Source: Linnemannia schmuckeri (Eukaryota > Mortierellomycota > Mortierellomycetes > Mortierellales > Mortierellaceae). Taken from it: a stretch of DNA of 64,000 nt. The translations under genes and the position numbers were made by a program. The notes below the pieces were generated by a model. The model was not told the origin of the DNA, did not search any database, and saw only the letters and a list, made by a program, of their open reading frames with translations. Position 1 is the stretch's first letter. The number at the start of each line of letters is the position of its first letter. The DNA lies in assembly GCA_029449235.1 (NCBI GenBank), contig JANATG010000002.1, positions 2,480,001 to 2,544,000 of the forward strand, given 5' to 3'. This document shows positions 42,297 through 53,739 of the stretch, piece by piece.

Positions 42297-43148
42297 TGTA
42301 TAAGTATAAAAGAGTGAGAGAAGGGTATGAGCGAAGGGAGACAGGGGTAATGGAAAGCCGAGAGACGATGTTGATGGTGCCTGGTTCGCAGGTGAGGGGG
42401 GAAGGTGGAATCGGATCGCCTTGTTGTTGTTGCTAAGCCACTTCCTCGTTGAAAATTGGCCACCAATTTTCGAAACTTTTTTGTTTTGTGACAAGCTCAG
42501 AGAGCGATTGATATGCGCCTCGAAAAGATAGAAACTTTGTTCTTGGCACACACCTCCTTGCATGATTTATATCATTTCTTCTTTCAACGACGCTTCTCCA
42601 TCATCCTCGCAGCATGGACTATGCCCAGAGGAAGAAGGGTAGCCATGGTGGCCGGACACTTTTACTATATTCTCTCCCTCTCTCAACGAACATTTGCATT
42701 TCGGCAGTCACACCTACCACTCAACGCTATTCGAACTCACTCTGGAAATATCGCGTACACGCTGTAGGTTTATGCTGTGATGTCCATAGATCGACCCTAG
42801 GACGATGACGCTCGCAAGGATGAGAAGGAACATGAAAAATAGAGACCGTTTTACCTTTTCTCGTCTCATTTCACTCATGATCGGTGGTGCAAAGGTTGAT
42901 ATCCGAGCCAACGGTTGGTGCTTCCAGCCACTCCTTTTTATTCTTTTCCTCTTTTTCTTAATTTTGTTCTTCTTTGCCTACCTACCCATCCGCACTTGCT
43001 GGACACCTTCTATCTTCATTTCATCATTGACATTTTTTGAGCACGAACCTTCTTTCTCTATTTTCACCTTTTTTCATTCACTGCATTCACGCACCACCAA
43101 CATCGATAAACTAACACACAAGCAAACAAAGCACGCAAGGAAGAAACG
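42297..43148. other. Divergent intergenic region between mL43 and the SGNH-like gene
   Basis: Both genes are transcribed away from it, so it should hold both promoters. A TATA-like TATACTTATAC-type stretch lies just upstream of the mL43 ATG. No other gene is seen. Confidence 0.4.
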
Positions 43149-46100
43149 ATGACGCTAGGCTTCCTAACGCGTCCGCGCTCCAAGAAGCGCATGCTCCTCA
43201 TCTCTCTCACAACCCTCCTCCTCTGGTACTTCTCTCCCTCCTCCTCAAGCTTCACCAACACTACCACTTCTACCACTGGTGTCCTCGACTACCTCCTCAC
43301 CCACCGACCTACCATCCACTCCCAAATGCTCGACCATCTCCAGAAACCCCTCTGCCCGCGCTTCTCCAAATATGATCGGCAAAAGTTACTCCTCCTTGAG
43401 CCTACTGAATGTACACCAATCAAAACGGAGCACCCCGATTTCTCGGCTGATATATGTTTCTCGCCCTTTGTGTGCAACGAGGGACTTGTCCGTGTTCGTC
43501 GGCGTGATCGAGTATGCTCTTTTTCTTTGTGTTTGTGTTTCGTGTGTCTGTGCGGAAACTACAGCATGGTGATCCGAGTTCATACTAACTCAAAAACCTA
43601 TTTTCTTTCTTCTTCCTCCCTTTTACGTTCCTATCTAATTTCAACATGACAACAGTTACAGTGCAAGGAGGCAAACTTACGGTATCCAATCTCAGGAAAC
43701 TCCACCCATGACGCCTTTCACCGCCAGTTCTCCGGTCCGGACTCCTTCCACGTCGTCTTTAGCGGGTCCGAGAAACTCTCCCCTCCGGACTGGTATCATG
43801 CGGGGCAATGTCTTTACATCTTTCCCTTCCACATCTCCAACCCAGGCAAGTTGTCGTTGGATATCACACATTTGTATGATAACTTTGGGGCTGTTGTGGA
43901 GCAGTCGAAGGAGTGGCCCGTCTTGCAGCTTAGAAAGGTTGTCTCGAGCTTGCCGTTGGAGGTCTGCCGGGGGTGTCCGTCTCGTGTTGCGCAGCCTCGT
44001 TTCTCGTCCTTGGCTGAGACTGATGAGGTTTCCCAGGAGAATAAGGAAAGCGGTGGAGGGGCAGAGTCAGTAGCCGAATCGGACAAGACTGGTAGTCGGT
44101 TTGGTAAGATGTCGAATATCGACAAATCTTCCTTGCTAGCATTGGGGATGAGCAGCGGATCAAGTCTCCGAAACCGGTACCAAGCATATACCAAAAACCG
44201 TGCCAACTCAAAGTACGATAACCTGTTCATGAATGAGAACTATGATCGTCTTCCCTTGTGCTCTCGCGATCATTCTATCCAAGGTGTTTGGTTGCCTGCT
44301 CATCCGTTGGACAAGCAGAGTTGGCGCCGTGCCAATTATACGTGGACGCCTCTTGGGTGTCAGTTTGGGAAGCCTTTGGATAAGACTTGTTTGGTGAATA
44401 AGAGTAAGAAGATGTCCAAGATCTTGTTCCAGGGTGATACGCATCTTCGTGTTGCTATGGAGGAGTTGTTAAGACGGTTGAACGGCTCTACCACTCTCGA
44501 GATCAGACCCCCCTGTAAGTCCTATCTGCATTATTTTTATGCATTGCTGTTGTTGTTAAGACGTGTAAAACATTATCCCATAACACTAAATCGTTATTCC
44601 TTAATATGAATAGCATCTATGGCGACAGATAGGTTGGAGGAAACACACGCCTCAACAACATTCACCTACCTCCACGACCCCTTACTCACCAACACAAACG
44701 AAAAAGCCGATATGCTAGTCGCCAACATGGGCCACTGGGCAACAGGTACCAAATTCTTTGACCAACTCATGTCCACCTCGAAATACCACGACAAACTCCG
44801 AGATCTCATTGAGACCATCCAACAGCACGCCCGGGATCTTCAGGATCTCCAAGATGAGGATGATGGTTCGTTGAGCCACTTCTTGGACGATGGGGAGGAT
44901 TATGGTGGGGAGGCTGATGATGAGGATGGGCACGATTATGAGTTTGAGGATGAGGAAGAGGATGAGGCAGAGTTGGAGAGGGAGCATGAGGAGTTGAGGC
45001 AGAAGGAATTGGCAAAGGAGAGCAGTGAGGAAGCGACTGGGGAGGAAGTCTACTGGGAGGATGAGACTGAGCAAGAGATTGATAACCATCCCCACCAAGA
45101 GGATACAAAGCAGCTTCGCCCTCGGCCTTCGACCGAGGAGTTGGAGGACCAACAGGGGGTCATGGATGATACCGAGGACAAGTACCGTGTTGGTGATCGA
45201 CAGCGCGCTGAATCTGAGGGCTACATTTCTCGCAACCAGAACCGTGACCCCATGGGCCGCCCCCGTGCTCGCTACCCACCCAACCACATCCTCCGCCAGA
45301 GCAAGCATGTCAAGTCCCCCACCAAGCCCAAGATCGAGATTGATGAGTCTGAGGTCGAAGAGAAGGAAGGATTGGAAGAGGAGCAGGAGCAACCTGTTGT
45401 TGTCCGGAACCGGTACCGCTATGGTGCTAAGAAGATCATGCTGGGCGAGAACAGCAAACTGATGAAGGTCGGTGAGGACGATGATGAGCAGGAGAGTGTC
45501 AAGGTTCCCTCGTTTAAGAAAAGTGTCAGCAACAGCAACATGAACAAAAAAACGACGACCAGCCCTAAAGCTCGTTCTGCTTCTGCCGTCACCCCAGCTA
45601 GCAAGAAGACGACTGTTGCCACCAAGAAGCCTGCTTCTCCTGCCTTCCGCGATCCCTATGCCTACAGCACCCGCAAGACTGTCTCCGCCACAATGACTTC
45701 AAAGCCTTCATCTGCTGCTGCTTCTAGTGGTAACAAAAGGGAAAAGCCGACCGCAGGCACTAAGAAAGGATCTACATCGTCATCACCATCAAACAAGAAG
45801 AAGACCATGTTCCGTCGCACCTTCTTGGATGACGACTACCCCTTCCTCACCTCCAAGGCATCCTCTACTCCTTCTTCTTCTTCGTCATCTTTGTCATCTT
45901 CCTCCTTACCGAGATCAGACTCGGACTCACTGGTGAAGATGGCGTGGGTAGGCATGGTGGCCTACCCAGAGACGCAACCAGCCGATCCGATTGCGAGCCA
46001 CGACTGGCGTACGATCTACCGTCTGCGTTACTGGAACTTGATCGCTGAGGATGTTATGCTCCTGCATAACGTCCGCTTCATGGACTTTTTCAGCATGGTA

Positions 46101-46457
46101 CGTTATTTTGTCTACTTTCTGTTGAGGGCATTTTTTAGTTCCCCAAACTCATCTGTTTTCCGGTTCAATCCCCTAAATTTTGATGCTGTCATTCGTATAA
46201 TAGACGTTGTCAATGTTGGATACCAGCCCCGACAGAGCGCACTACTATGGAACCGATGGTAAGCTCCCCTTCTTCTCTCTTTCCTTCCTCTTGTCCGCCC
46301 TCGTTTCGTTAATGCACATTCGAATAATGGCCTCCGTACCAGCGCACTGGATCATTGAAATCTTCTCTCTTTCTTTCTCTTCTCTGCCTGTTTAGCTGGT
46401 GGGGCGATGTTGGAGGAGTTGGCGTTCAAGTTGGGCCTGTGCGAGGATGAGGAATAG
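43149..46457 (+). CDS. PC-esterase/SGNH-like Golgi-type membrane protein, five exons, about 940 aa
   Basis: Exons inferred by phase: 43149-43511, 43656-44514, 44614-46097, 46204-46258 and 46396-46457. A short cytosolic N-terminus (TRPRSKKR) precedes one TM anchor (MLLISLTTLLLWYF), as in type II Golgi proteins. The luminal region has several cysteines (CPRF, CTP, ICFSPFVC) and the block W.P.....PLDKTC...KSKKMSKILFQGDTHLR (shown in parts), matching the GDS block of PC-esterase/NXPE/CAS1-like enzymes. NMGHWATG follows as the third block. The end carries DTSPDRAHYY, which fits the DxxH catalytic block. Between them lies a long acidic (DDED/EEE) then Lys/Ser-rich insert of about 350 residues. Members acetylate or deacetylate polysaccharides. 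In the GDS motif the Ser is Thr here. Confidence 0.7.
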
Positions 46458-47627
46458 GACGATGGATTCTTCTTCCTCTCCTCCCTCTCTCCCTCTCCCT
46501 GTCACCCCTTGATTTTGATCGAGCAACCACTAACGTGTACATAGATCTAATGCCAATGTAACATCATTTTTTTTATTCATTTGAACGTGAGATGTGAGAG
46601 TGAAAAAAACGTGCGTCTTTGTGTTTGGTGTTAGTGTCTTTTGTGAGTTTTGTCCCACCCCAAACAAGAAGGATCTGAGATAAGGAAAGAGCCAGTTGTG
46701 GCTGAAAAATTACACATCGATCCATGCTAAATCGCAGACATAAAGAGCGAAAAAAGAGTAATAAGATGGATCTATCTTTTTATCAATCCTTCTGGGAGGA
46801 AAGAAGAGAAAGCAGAAAGGCTATGAAGATAGCAAGCAAGAAAACAAGCAAGCAAACAAGCAGTGGACAAACCCCCAGAACCGTAATTTTGTGGAGAGGG
46901 AGATAAGAAAAGAGACACCACTAAAATCCACTATCAGTTGGAAGGTACAAGTGTGCTGGGTTGGACTGCAATCGATGATGATTTGAAGGTGGATGATGAT
47001 TTTTGCTTGAGAGCAAAATAGAAATCACTTATCGGTAGTTATGAAAAAAAAAGCAGCCACACAGACAGACAGACACAAAGACAACACGACACGAAGATTG
47101 TCGTTACTCTCGGACAGACAGGGTCCTCATAGTGATTTATGCTCGGATGAGGATGAACAAAAGCGGGCATATGGGATAACGTGGACAATGCAAAACGAAA
47201 GAGAAACGGAAGAAGGTAAGGAGGAGGATTGTCTATGGTCGAGGAGGCTAAGCAACAGCAGTTGTGATGAGAGTACGAAGAGGAGAGTATTCGGACAAAC
47301 GAGGAACAGCAACCTGGCGGAATTATTCTGTGCGCACATTAGGATGAGAAAAGAGGGGCACCGAGGGAAAAAAAATAAAAAGAGAGTTTCTATCATTGCC
47401 TCCAAGGAGCAGTCCATGCGATCGAGAATTTTCCGAGTAGAAAGTAAGAAAGAACGAAGAAAGGAAAGATAAAACGCCGACTCGCTTGCATTCCATTCCT
47501 CTCTTCTTTTTTTTCTCTTTCTCATTCTTCATTCATCACCACCGACCCTCCGACCTTCCTCAACCTCAACAAATACCCTTCTACCTCACATACCCCTTTC
47601 ATTTTCACACCTTCCTACTTAAACAAA
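46458..47627. other. Intergenic region upstream of pyruvate kinase
   Basis: Mostly purine-rich with short chance ORFs (for example 47041-47472 +). The last 130 bp before the ATG are pyrimidine/CA-rich, as expected for a strongly expressed gene. Confidence 0.45.
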
Positions 47628-50600
47628 ATGACCTACTCAGACGACATCAAGACCAACCTCGAGTGGACCTCCTCCCTCGATATCGACTACCAGTCCACAA
47701 ACGTTCGCAAGACCTCCATCATCTGCACCATTGGTACTTTTACACCTGTCTTTTCGTACTAGTGATAACCCGCTGGAACGATACTTGAGGGGATCGGTCA
47801 AAGGAGAAGGATCATGGATCGATAAACGCGTCTCTATTGAAAAGCGCGATTAAAATAATCGTGCGATAAGGACACACCCCATCTTCAGATCAAAATTTCC
47901 TGTTGCTAATGCGCCCGTCTCCTTTATCCTCTCGTGTTATTAATATGGATGATTAGGCCCCAAGACCAACTCGGTCGAGATGTTGACAAAGTTGCGCCAG
48001 TCCGGCATGAACATCGTCCGCATGGTACGTCTCTCTTTCCTTAACAAGTATTCTATAAGGATTGTTCTATCAGAAGGGAATAAAGGACTTGAAGAGGGAA
48101 TACAAGTTCGTACACTTCAGAAAAGACAAAAGGAAAGGGGCCAACAGGATGATATGATAACAAAAGATACCATGGACAGGAAAAATGGGGGGGGGGGGGG
48201 GGGGAGGGGGGGAGAGGATTTATTCTCTTTGTTTTCGCCACATGCACGTCCTTCCCTTTCTTTCGCCACCCAGGCCCATGCAAGGTTTTGAACGGAACGA
48301 AGGGAAGGACATCAGGCGTGGGGAAATTATTATCCTTGTTTTCTTTCTTGCGCGTATCCTTTTTTCCACTTTTCAATTCGTATTGTTGCTGTCGAGAACA
48401 TACCCGTTACCCCTATGTCACCCTCAACCTTCCACGAGACAAAATCAAAGCCAACAAAGAAAAGAAGGGAAAAAACGTGTCTCGCGCGCTGTTGTTATTT
48501 TTTGACTTCGAACCCCACTTGTTGCTTTTCGCTTCTTGAGCGTCCAGTCGGGAAACAATTTTTGTCCAACTCCGTCTCAATATCGATAAGAGAAGACAAA
48601 TACACGAGTAAAAAAAAAAGAGTGCCCTCGATTTCTACACCGGCGCCAAGCATTGTTGTGTGTTCGAGATTAAAGACAGCAATAATAACAGAAAGTCAAG
48701 GCCCTTCCTTCTCTCTTTCTCACATTGCCCCAAAGAAACATGGAGATTGCATTTTACGCCTGAGTGAGACATGGACACAGGGACAGAAAATGAAATATAT
48801 TGAGAATGCAGCCAACACACAGAAACACTAAGGGGGAAAGAAAAGAGCAAAAGGAAGACACGGATGAATGAGGGAGAATATAGAAGGATAACCAACAACT
48901 AAAAAGGGTATTGCGGGACTAACAGGACCACAATATCGTTGTAACCAAGACACACGGATACCTCCCTTGCGCAGATCAGATCGACTAATTCTTCTTCATG
49001 TTGAACAATAACAATAACAAAATAATAATAGAACTTCTCTCACGGCTCTTATGAGTACCACCAGTCGGTCATCGACAACACCCGCCAGAGCTGCTTGGGT
49101 AAGTTTGTGTTGCTTGTTTGTGCTGGTTGCATTTGACTTGCCCGCGTTATTTTGCACGGTGTGAATACGCGTGATCTTTATAACGTTTATGATTTGATGG
49201 GTCCAAGTGGACCGCTATTTTTTTTTTATTTTCCTCAAGGGCACCCTGCTTCTACCGGAGAATAGAGTAGCCCATTGCTTCAAGCAGCCAATGCTACCAA
49301 TGCGATAAGGCTTTTTATATTAACAATCTCATACCAATTGCATGACGGTAATGACAAATAATAGAGCACCCTGGTCGCCCTATCGGTATCGCTCTGGATA
49401 CCAAAGGTCCCGAGATCCGCACAGGATTGATGAAGGACGATGTTGAGGTTCCTATTACCGCCGGCCACCAGATGATCATCACCACCGACGACCAGTACGC
49501 CGAGGCCTGCACGGGTGAGCACATGTACGTCGACTACAAGAACCTGACCAAGGTCATCACGCCCGGCAAGGTCATCTACGTTGACGACGGTGTCCTCTCC
49601 TTCAAAGTCCTCGCCGTCGAGGACGACCACGTCAAGGTCGAGGCGATCAACAACGGCAAGATCTGCTCGCGCAAGGGTGTCAACCTGCCCAAGACCGAGG
49701 TCGATCTTCCCGCGCTCTCGGAGAAGGACAAGAAGGATTTGGAGTTTGGAGTCAAGAACGGTGTTGACATTATCTTTGCCTCGTTCATCCGTCGCGCCGA
49801 AGATGTGCTCGAGATCCGCAAGACTCTTGGAGAAGCCGGCAAGGACATCAAGATTATCTCCAAGATTGAGAACCACCAGGGAGTCATTAACTTTGACGAG
49901 ATCTTGAAGGTCACCGATGGTGTGATGGTCGCCCGTGGAGATCTTGGAATCGAGATCCCCTGCGCCCAGGTCTTTATTGCCCAGAAGATGATGATCTCCA
50001 AGTGCAACTTGGCTGGAAAGCCCGTCATCTGCGCCACCCAGATGCTCGAGTCCATGACCTACAACCCCCGCCCCACTCGTGCCGAGGTCTCGGATGTTGC
50101 CAACGCTGTCTTGGACGGAGCTGACTGTGTCATGTTGTCGGGCGAGACTGCCAAGGGCTCCTACCCCCTCGAGGCTGTCGAGACCATGGCTGAGACCTGT
50201 GTTCTTGCCGAGTCGGCCATCTGCTACCCCCCACTCTTCAACGAGCTCCGTCAGCTCCAGAAGCGCCCCACCGAGACCACCGAGACCGTCGCCTCGGCTG
50301 CCGTCTCTGCCGCCCACGAGCAGAATGCCGGTGCCATTGTTGTGCTGTCGACCTCGGGAGACACTGCCCGTCTGGTCTCCAAGTACCGCCCCCAGACCAA
50401 CATCATCATTGTCACCCGCAAGGAGTCGACCGCAAGAGCCATTCACTTGTCTCGTGGATGCTATCCCTTTATTTACAAGGAGCCCAAGGTTGCTGACTGG
50501 CAGGAGGATGTCGACAACCGTCTGCGGTGGGGTATGGACCAGGCCATTGCTGAGGGTCTCTTGAAGACTGGTCAGTCCGTCATTGTCATCCAGGGATTCC

Positions 50601-50647
50601 GTTCCGGACACGGCAACTCCAACACCATGCGCATCGTCGTCGCCTAA
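47628..50647 (+). CDS. PYK1: Pyruvate kinase, four exons, 507 aa
   Basis: Exons by splice site and phase: 47628-47733, 47957-48024, 49032-49098 and 49365-50647. The product starts MTYSDDIKTNLEW and continues RKTSIICTIGPKTNSVEML..LRQSGMNIVRMNFSHGSYEYH, the substrate-binding barrel start. ALDTKGPEIRTG, DGVLSF, IFASFIRRAEDV, ISKIENHQG, VMVARGDLGIEIP, QMLESM and PTRAEVSDVANAVLDGADCVMLSGETAKG follow, covering the Mg/K/PEP site residues. The C-terminal domain ends GHGNSNTMRIVVA. Length is normal for eukaryotic pyruvate kinase. It converts PEP and ADP to pyruvate and ATP in the last step of glycolysis. The second intron, about 1 kb, is unusually long and holds a G18 run. Confidence 0.95.
48187..48212 (+). 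repeat. Poly(G) tract within pyruvate kinase intron 2
   Basis: Eighteen consecutive G, then A, then seven more G, in the middle of the 1007-bp intron. It is the only long G run in the window. Confidence 0.85.
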
Positions 50648-50870
50648 GTCTTCTTTGGCAGCAGCCAAGTTATTAGAGAGAAAGAGAGAGAGATCCATTC
50701 TTTTCTAGATTCTTTTTTTGTACAGAACAAATTTTTAAACATAACATAAACAATATAAATCATTTTTGTAAACAGCCAAACGTTATTTTGCATTCTGATC
50801 CGTTGTCGTCCTTGTCGCCTTTGTTTAAAAATGTCTAGTTCTATTATTTGTATTAAGGCGCAAAAGTTTC

Positions 50871-52357
50871 CTAAGCTCTCTTCTCCGATGCCGGTTCCGT
50901 ATCGAGCGTTAAGGTCTCTGCCATCTTTCCAGCAACAGCTCTAACAACATCTTCCTTTCCCCCTTCATCCTTCTGCTTTTCCTGAACCTGTTTCTCACTG
51001 CTGCCCTCCTTCCCTGGCTTTCCTGGTTTCCCTTGCTTCGCTGTCTCACGTCCTTTAAGGTTCGCGCCGGCGGACGCTTTGAGGGCTCTGAAGACTGCAG
51101 GATTGGATTGGTGGGTGATGGGAAGGTATTCAAACTTGCGCGAGTCCAATTCTAAAGTCACTGGTCCATCGTTCGCAATGTTCACCAACATCATTGCTCC
51201 AAACTCTCCATCTATCACAAATAAAAAAAAAAAAATACGTCGTCAGTAAACCAGAAGTAAAAATATTTAGAATGGTTATTAATTTTGTTCCTTTTTTGGG
51301 TGTGTCTGTGTGCTGTATTAGTTTGCAAGAACATCTTGCTGTTTGAGTTGGATGTGGGCCTGGGTGGAGGGTGAAGGGGAATTACCTTTGATACGGTCGG
51401 GTTGATAAGCCTTTTTGAGACGATCCAAGAAATCGTGGTACATTTGTTTGGACGTTTCGGATTTCATGGAGAGGTGAAAGTCTGGTTTGCTGCCTTTGAT
51501 GACCGAACCGTACAACGTGAATTGGGACACTAATTACAGGTGTGCAAATAGAAGAGGTAACGTTGGAATGTGTAAACAAAAAGAGGTCTTTGTTTCATCC
51601 TGAAAATGCTGACCTAAATATCGGGTTATTTGTGCCATGAAGACGATCACTTTGAAAAACAAAAAAAAAAAAAAAAAAAAAAAAGAAACGTGCTGTCTTA
51701 CCACAGAGGATTTCGCCCTCGATATCTACAACACTCTTGGCCCACATCTTGGCCTGCTCCTCAACTTCGACTGGCTCCTTCTCCTCATCTTCCTGTGTCC
51801 TTTCCTTCTGTTCCCGAGGCGGGCGAACCATGGTGGTGCCAGGAGCATTCAATGCATGCTGGTTGGAGTCAAAGACGCGGACCGAGAGAAGCTTCTTGAC
51901 CATGAAATCCAGATCTGCAGGGGTATCGTCGATAGAGAGACCAACTAGGACGCATAGACCTTGGCGAATTTTTGAGATCTGTTGGCCGTTGACTAGAGAA
52001 AGGAGTAGGGAGAAATGGAGTTGGGTTGTTTATGAGTCTTTGTGGAAGCAGGGGGGTTATGGAAGGAGATGGATTTGTGTGAGGACAAGGTTACTGTTTT
52101 TGTTGCGGCAGGGAGGATGAGTATGTTTACCTTCGACACTGGCTTGGATGACTCGTTGCAGAACCTGAAAGGGAGGTTTGTTGAAAGAAACGTCGTGGGT
52201 GGGTGAGTGAGTGCCATGTCCTTCATTGTGATCACTTTTTTGTTGGTTCGCCCATGGCATTCCTTGAGACGAACAGTCCATTCCTGTTTCCATGTCCTAA
52301 GGAGTGCATTCCTTTGCTTAGTGAACGTCGTTGTGTATTGTTCCTTACAGCTCTCAT
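50871..52357 (-). CDS. DTD1: D-aminoacyl-tRNA deacylase (DTD), five exons, about 272 aa
   Basis: Exons (minus strand): 52349-52357, 52131-52164, 51702-51992, 51386-51529 and 50871-51211. The first coding exon is only nine bases, encoding MRA. Joined, it reads MRAVLQRVIQASVEG, the family start, then LCVLVGLSIDDTPAD, KKLLSVRVFD, SVVDIEGEILCVSQFTLYG (catalytic SQFTL motif), KGSKPDFH, DGEFGAMMLVNIANDGPVTLELDS (the NxGPVT cis-Pro motif). Both signature motifs are intact, so it should remove D-amino acids (and Gly from tRNA-Ala) in translational quality control. It is longer than the usual 150-200 residues because of a charged insert (about 35 residues, Glu/Lys-rich) before WAKSVVDIEG and a Lys/Glu-rich tail of about 70 residues. 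Confidence 0.88.
51661..51684 (+). repeat. Poly(A) tract, 24 nt, in a DTD intron
   Basis: On the minus strand this is a T run inside the intron between exons 3 and 4. Confidence 0.85.
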
Positions 52358-52599
52358 GGTTGAATGTGTTGGAAAGTTTGATTGTTTTGGTAGGAGGAAA
52401 AGAAGTAAGAAAAAGAGATGCAAGAGAGTGGACAAAAAATAAGAAATAGTGCGTGGGAGCAAAAAAAAAAAAAAAAAGGGTCGTTGTGACTCAACCCACT
52501 TATGGTCATTGATCGTTCCTGAATAATTTAGGTTTTCATACCAGCCTGCGGCACACAGAATTATTTCTGATCACCTTTTTAAAAGCTAACGAGGGACTG

Positions 52600-53403
52600 T
52601 CAGGCATCCTCCGCATCCCCCGTATCCTCCTTATCCTCCTTATCCTCCTTATCCCTCACATTCTCCTCATCCTCTACATCGTTAGTATCAAGAGTTTCTT
52701 CTTCTTCTTCCTCCTCATCATCAGTTCCGTCTTGAGATTCAGTATCGCCGGGAAAAACATTCTCCCGCTCCTCTAAATACTCTGTAGTCCCTACTCTCAC
52801 ATTCGGCTAGTGCTTGTGGGACAAGCTCCGCTCACTCGCACCATTAAGGTAAGGCTCCACGCGCAGCATCTCCAGCGTCGAAGTATGCCCCAGCAACGCT
52901 TCAAATGACTTGCGTCCAAAATACACCCTACTATTCAGAACATATCACATCCGAAACACAAGGCAGTAACCCTGTCAAGAAACGTCATAATCCTGTCATC
53001 ATTATGCTCAATCCCTATCCCCTTAAACTCCGCCGATGTCAACTGCGAGAAAGAAGGTGTGCAGGTATCCATGAACGACTCAAAGTATCCGTCGCCGTGG
53101 TCACAGGTTAAACGCAGCGTTTTAACAAAGTTGCCGTTGCTTCTCAAGGCGTCTGCGGACGCGCGCTCCAGGAATGTGTTTGACCAGTCGATGGCGTTGT
53201 CAGACCACACGCTGCTACTATCCTCGTGCACTTCAATATGTCTCCAGAGGATTCGGTTGAACTTGGCCTTCCAGGATTCGGTTGAACTTGGCCTTCCACG
53301 ATCGGGAAACGCGGATACAGGCTGCTAGATCGTGTTTAGAGAGATTTGGTATTATCAATTCCTGGATCTCCAAAGGAAGCTGGTCGAACGACAGCGTACT
53401 CAT
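52600..53403 (-). pseudogene. F-box pseudogene with a 25-bp tandem duplication and a large deletion
   Basis: The ATG at 53403 opens an F-box (LSFDQLPLEIQELII...AACIRVSRSWKAKFNRIL). A 25-bp perfect tandem duplication (53249-53298) shifts the frame right there and gives an early stop. The correct continuation (LWRHIEVHEDS, then LTCDHGDGYFESFMDTC, FSQLTSAEFKGIGIE) follows in the next frame. The middle LRR region is deleted. A piece of the family's EALLGHTSTLEML block and an acidic tail (Glu/Asp-rich, ending at about 52600) remain. Here the conserved Trp is intact. Confidence 0.8.
53249..53298 (+). repeat. 25-bp perfect tandem duplication
   Basis: The unit GGATTCGGTTGAACTTGGCC plus TTCCA at 53249-53273 is repeated exactly at 53274-53298. 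It lies inside the F-box coding region and breaks the frame. Its sharpness suggests a recent slippage event. Confidence 0.9.
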
Positions 53404-53739
53404 GGTGGTTGGCCCAGTGTGAGTGTAATGAAAAGATGTGAGCAAACAAAAAAAAATCGAAGCTAAATAATTTCTGCAGGCGCACCCCACATTGGACTAT
53501 CTGTAAAAGATTAATGGTGAGGCAATTTGTTCTGTACTTTGGTAAAACGATCACAGACGAGATGCTAGCTTACTGTCGAACTTCACATCCAGTCTCAAGC
53601 TCGCCAAATAAAAAATAAGACTTTTATTAATTTATCCACACCATACACGGCCTTCCGTCTTCTGAAGCATTTCCTGCTGTACCCCAGTGTCGTCACGTTC
53701 TTTGTCGTTTGCATGCGCCTTCTACCCCTCAGCTTTTCC

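Noticed and set aside
44715..45392. Leu-rich antisense ORF opposite the acidic insert
   Set aside because: It arises from the GAG/GAT-rich coding strand; no independent promoter or conserved motif.
47041..47472. 143-codon ORF upstream of pyruvate kinase
   Set aside because: Lys/Arg/Glu-rich low complexity from purine-rich promoter DNA; no recognisable motif.
49280..50698. 472-codon antisense ORF over pyruvate kinase
   Set aside because: It is the codon-bias shadow of a highly expressed conserved gene; no domain, and a Gly/Asp/Leu-rich composition typical of such shadows.
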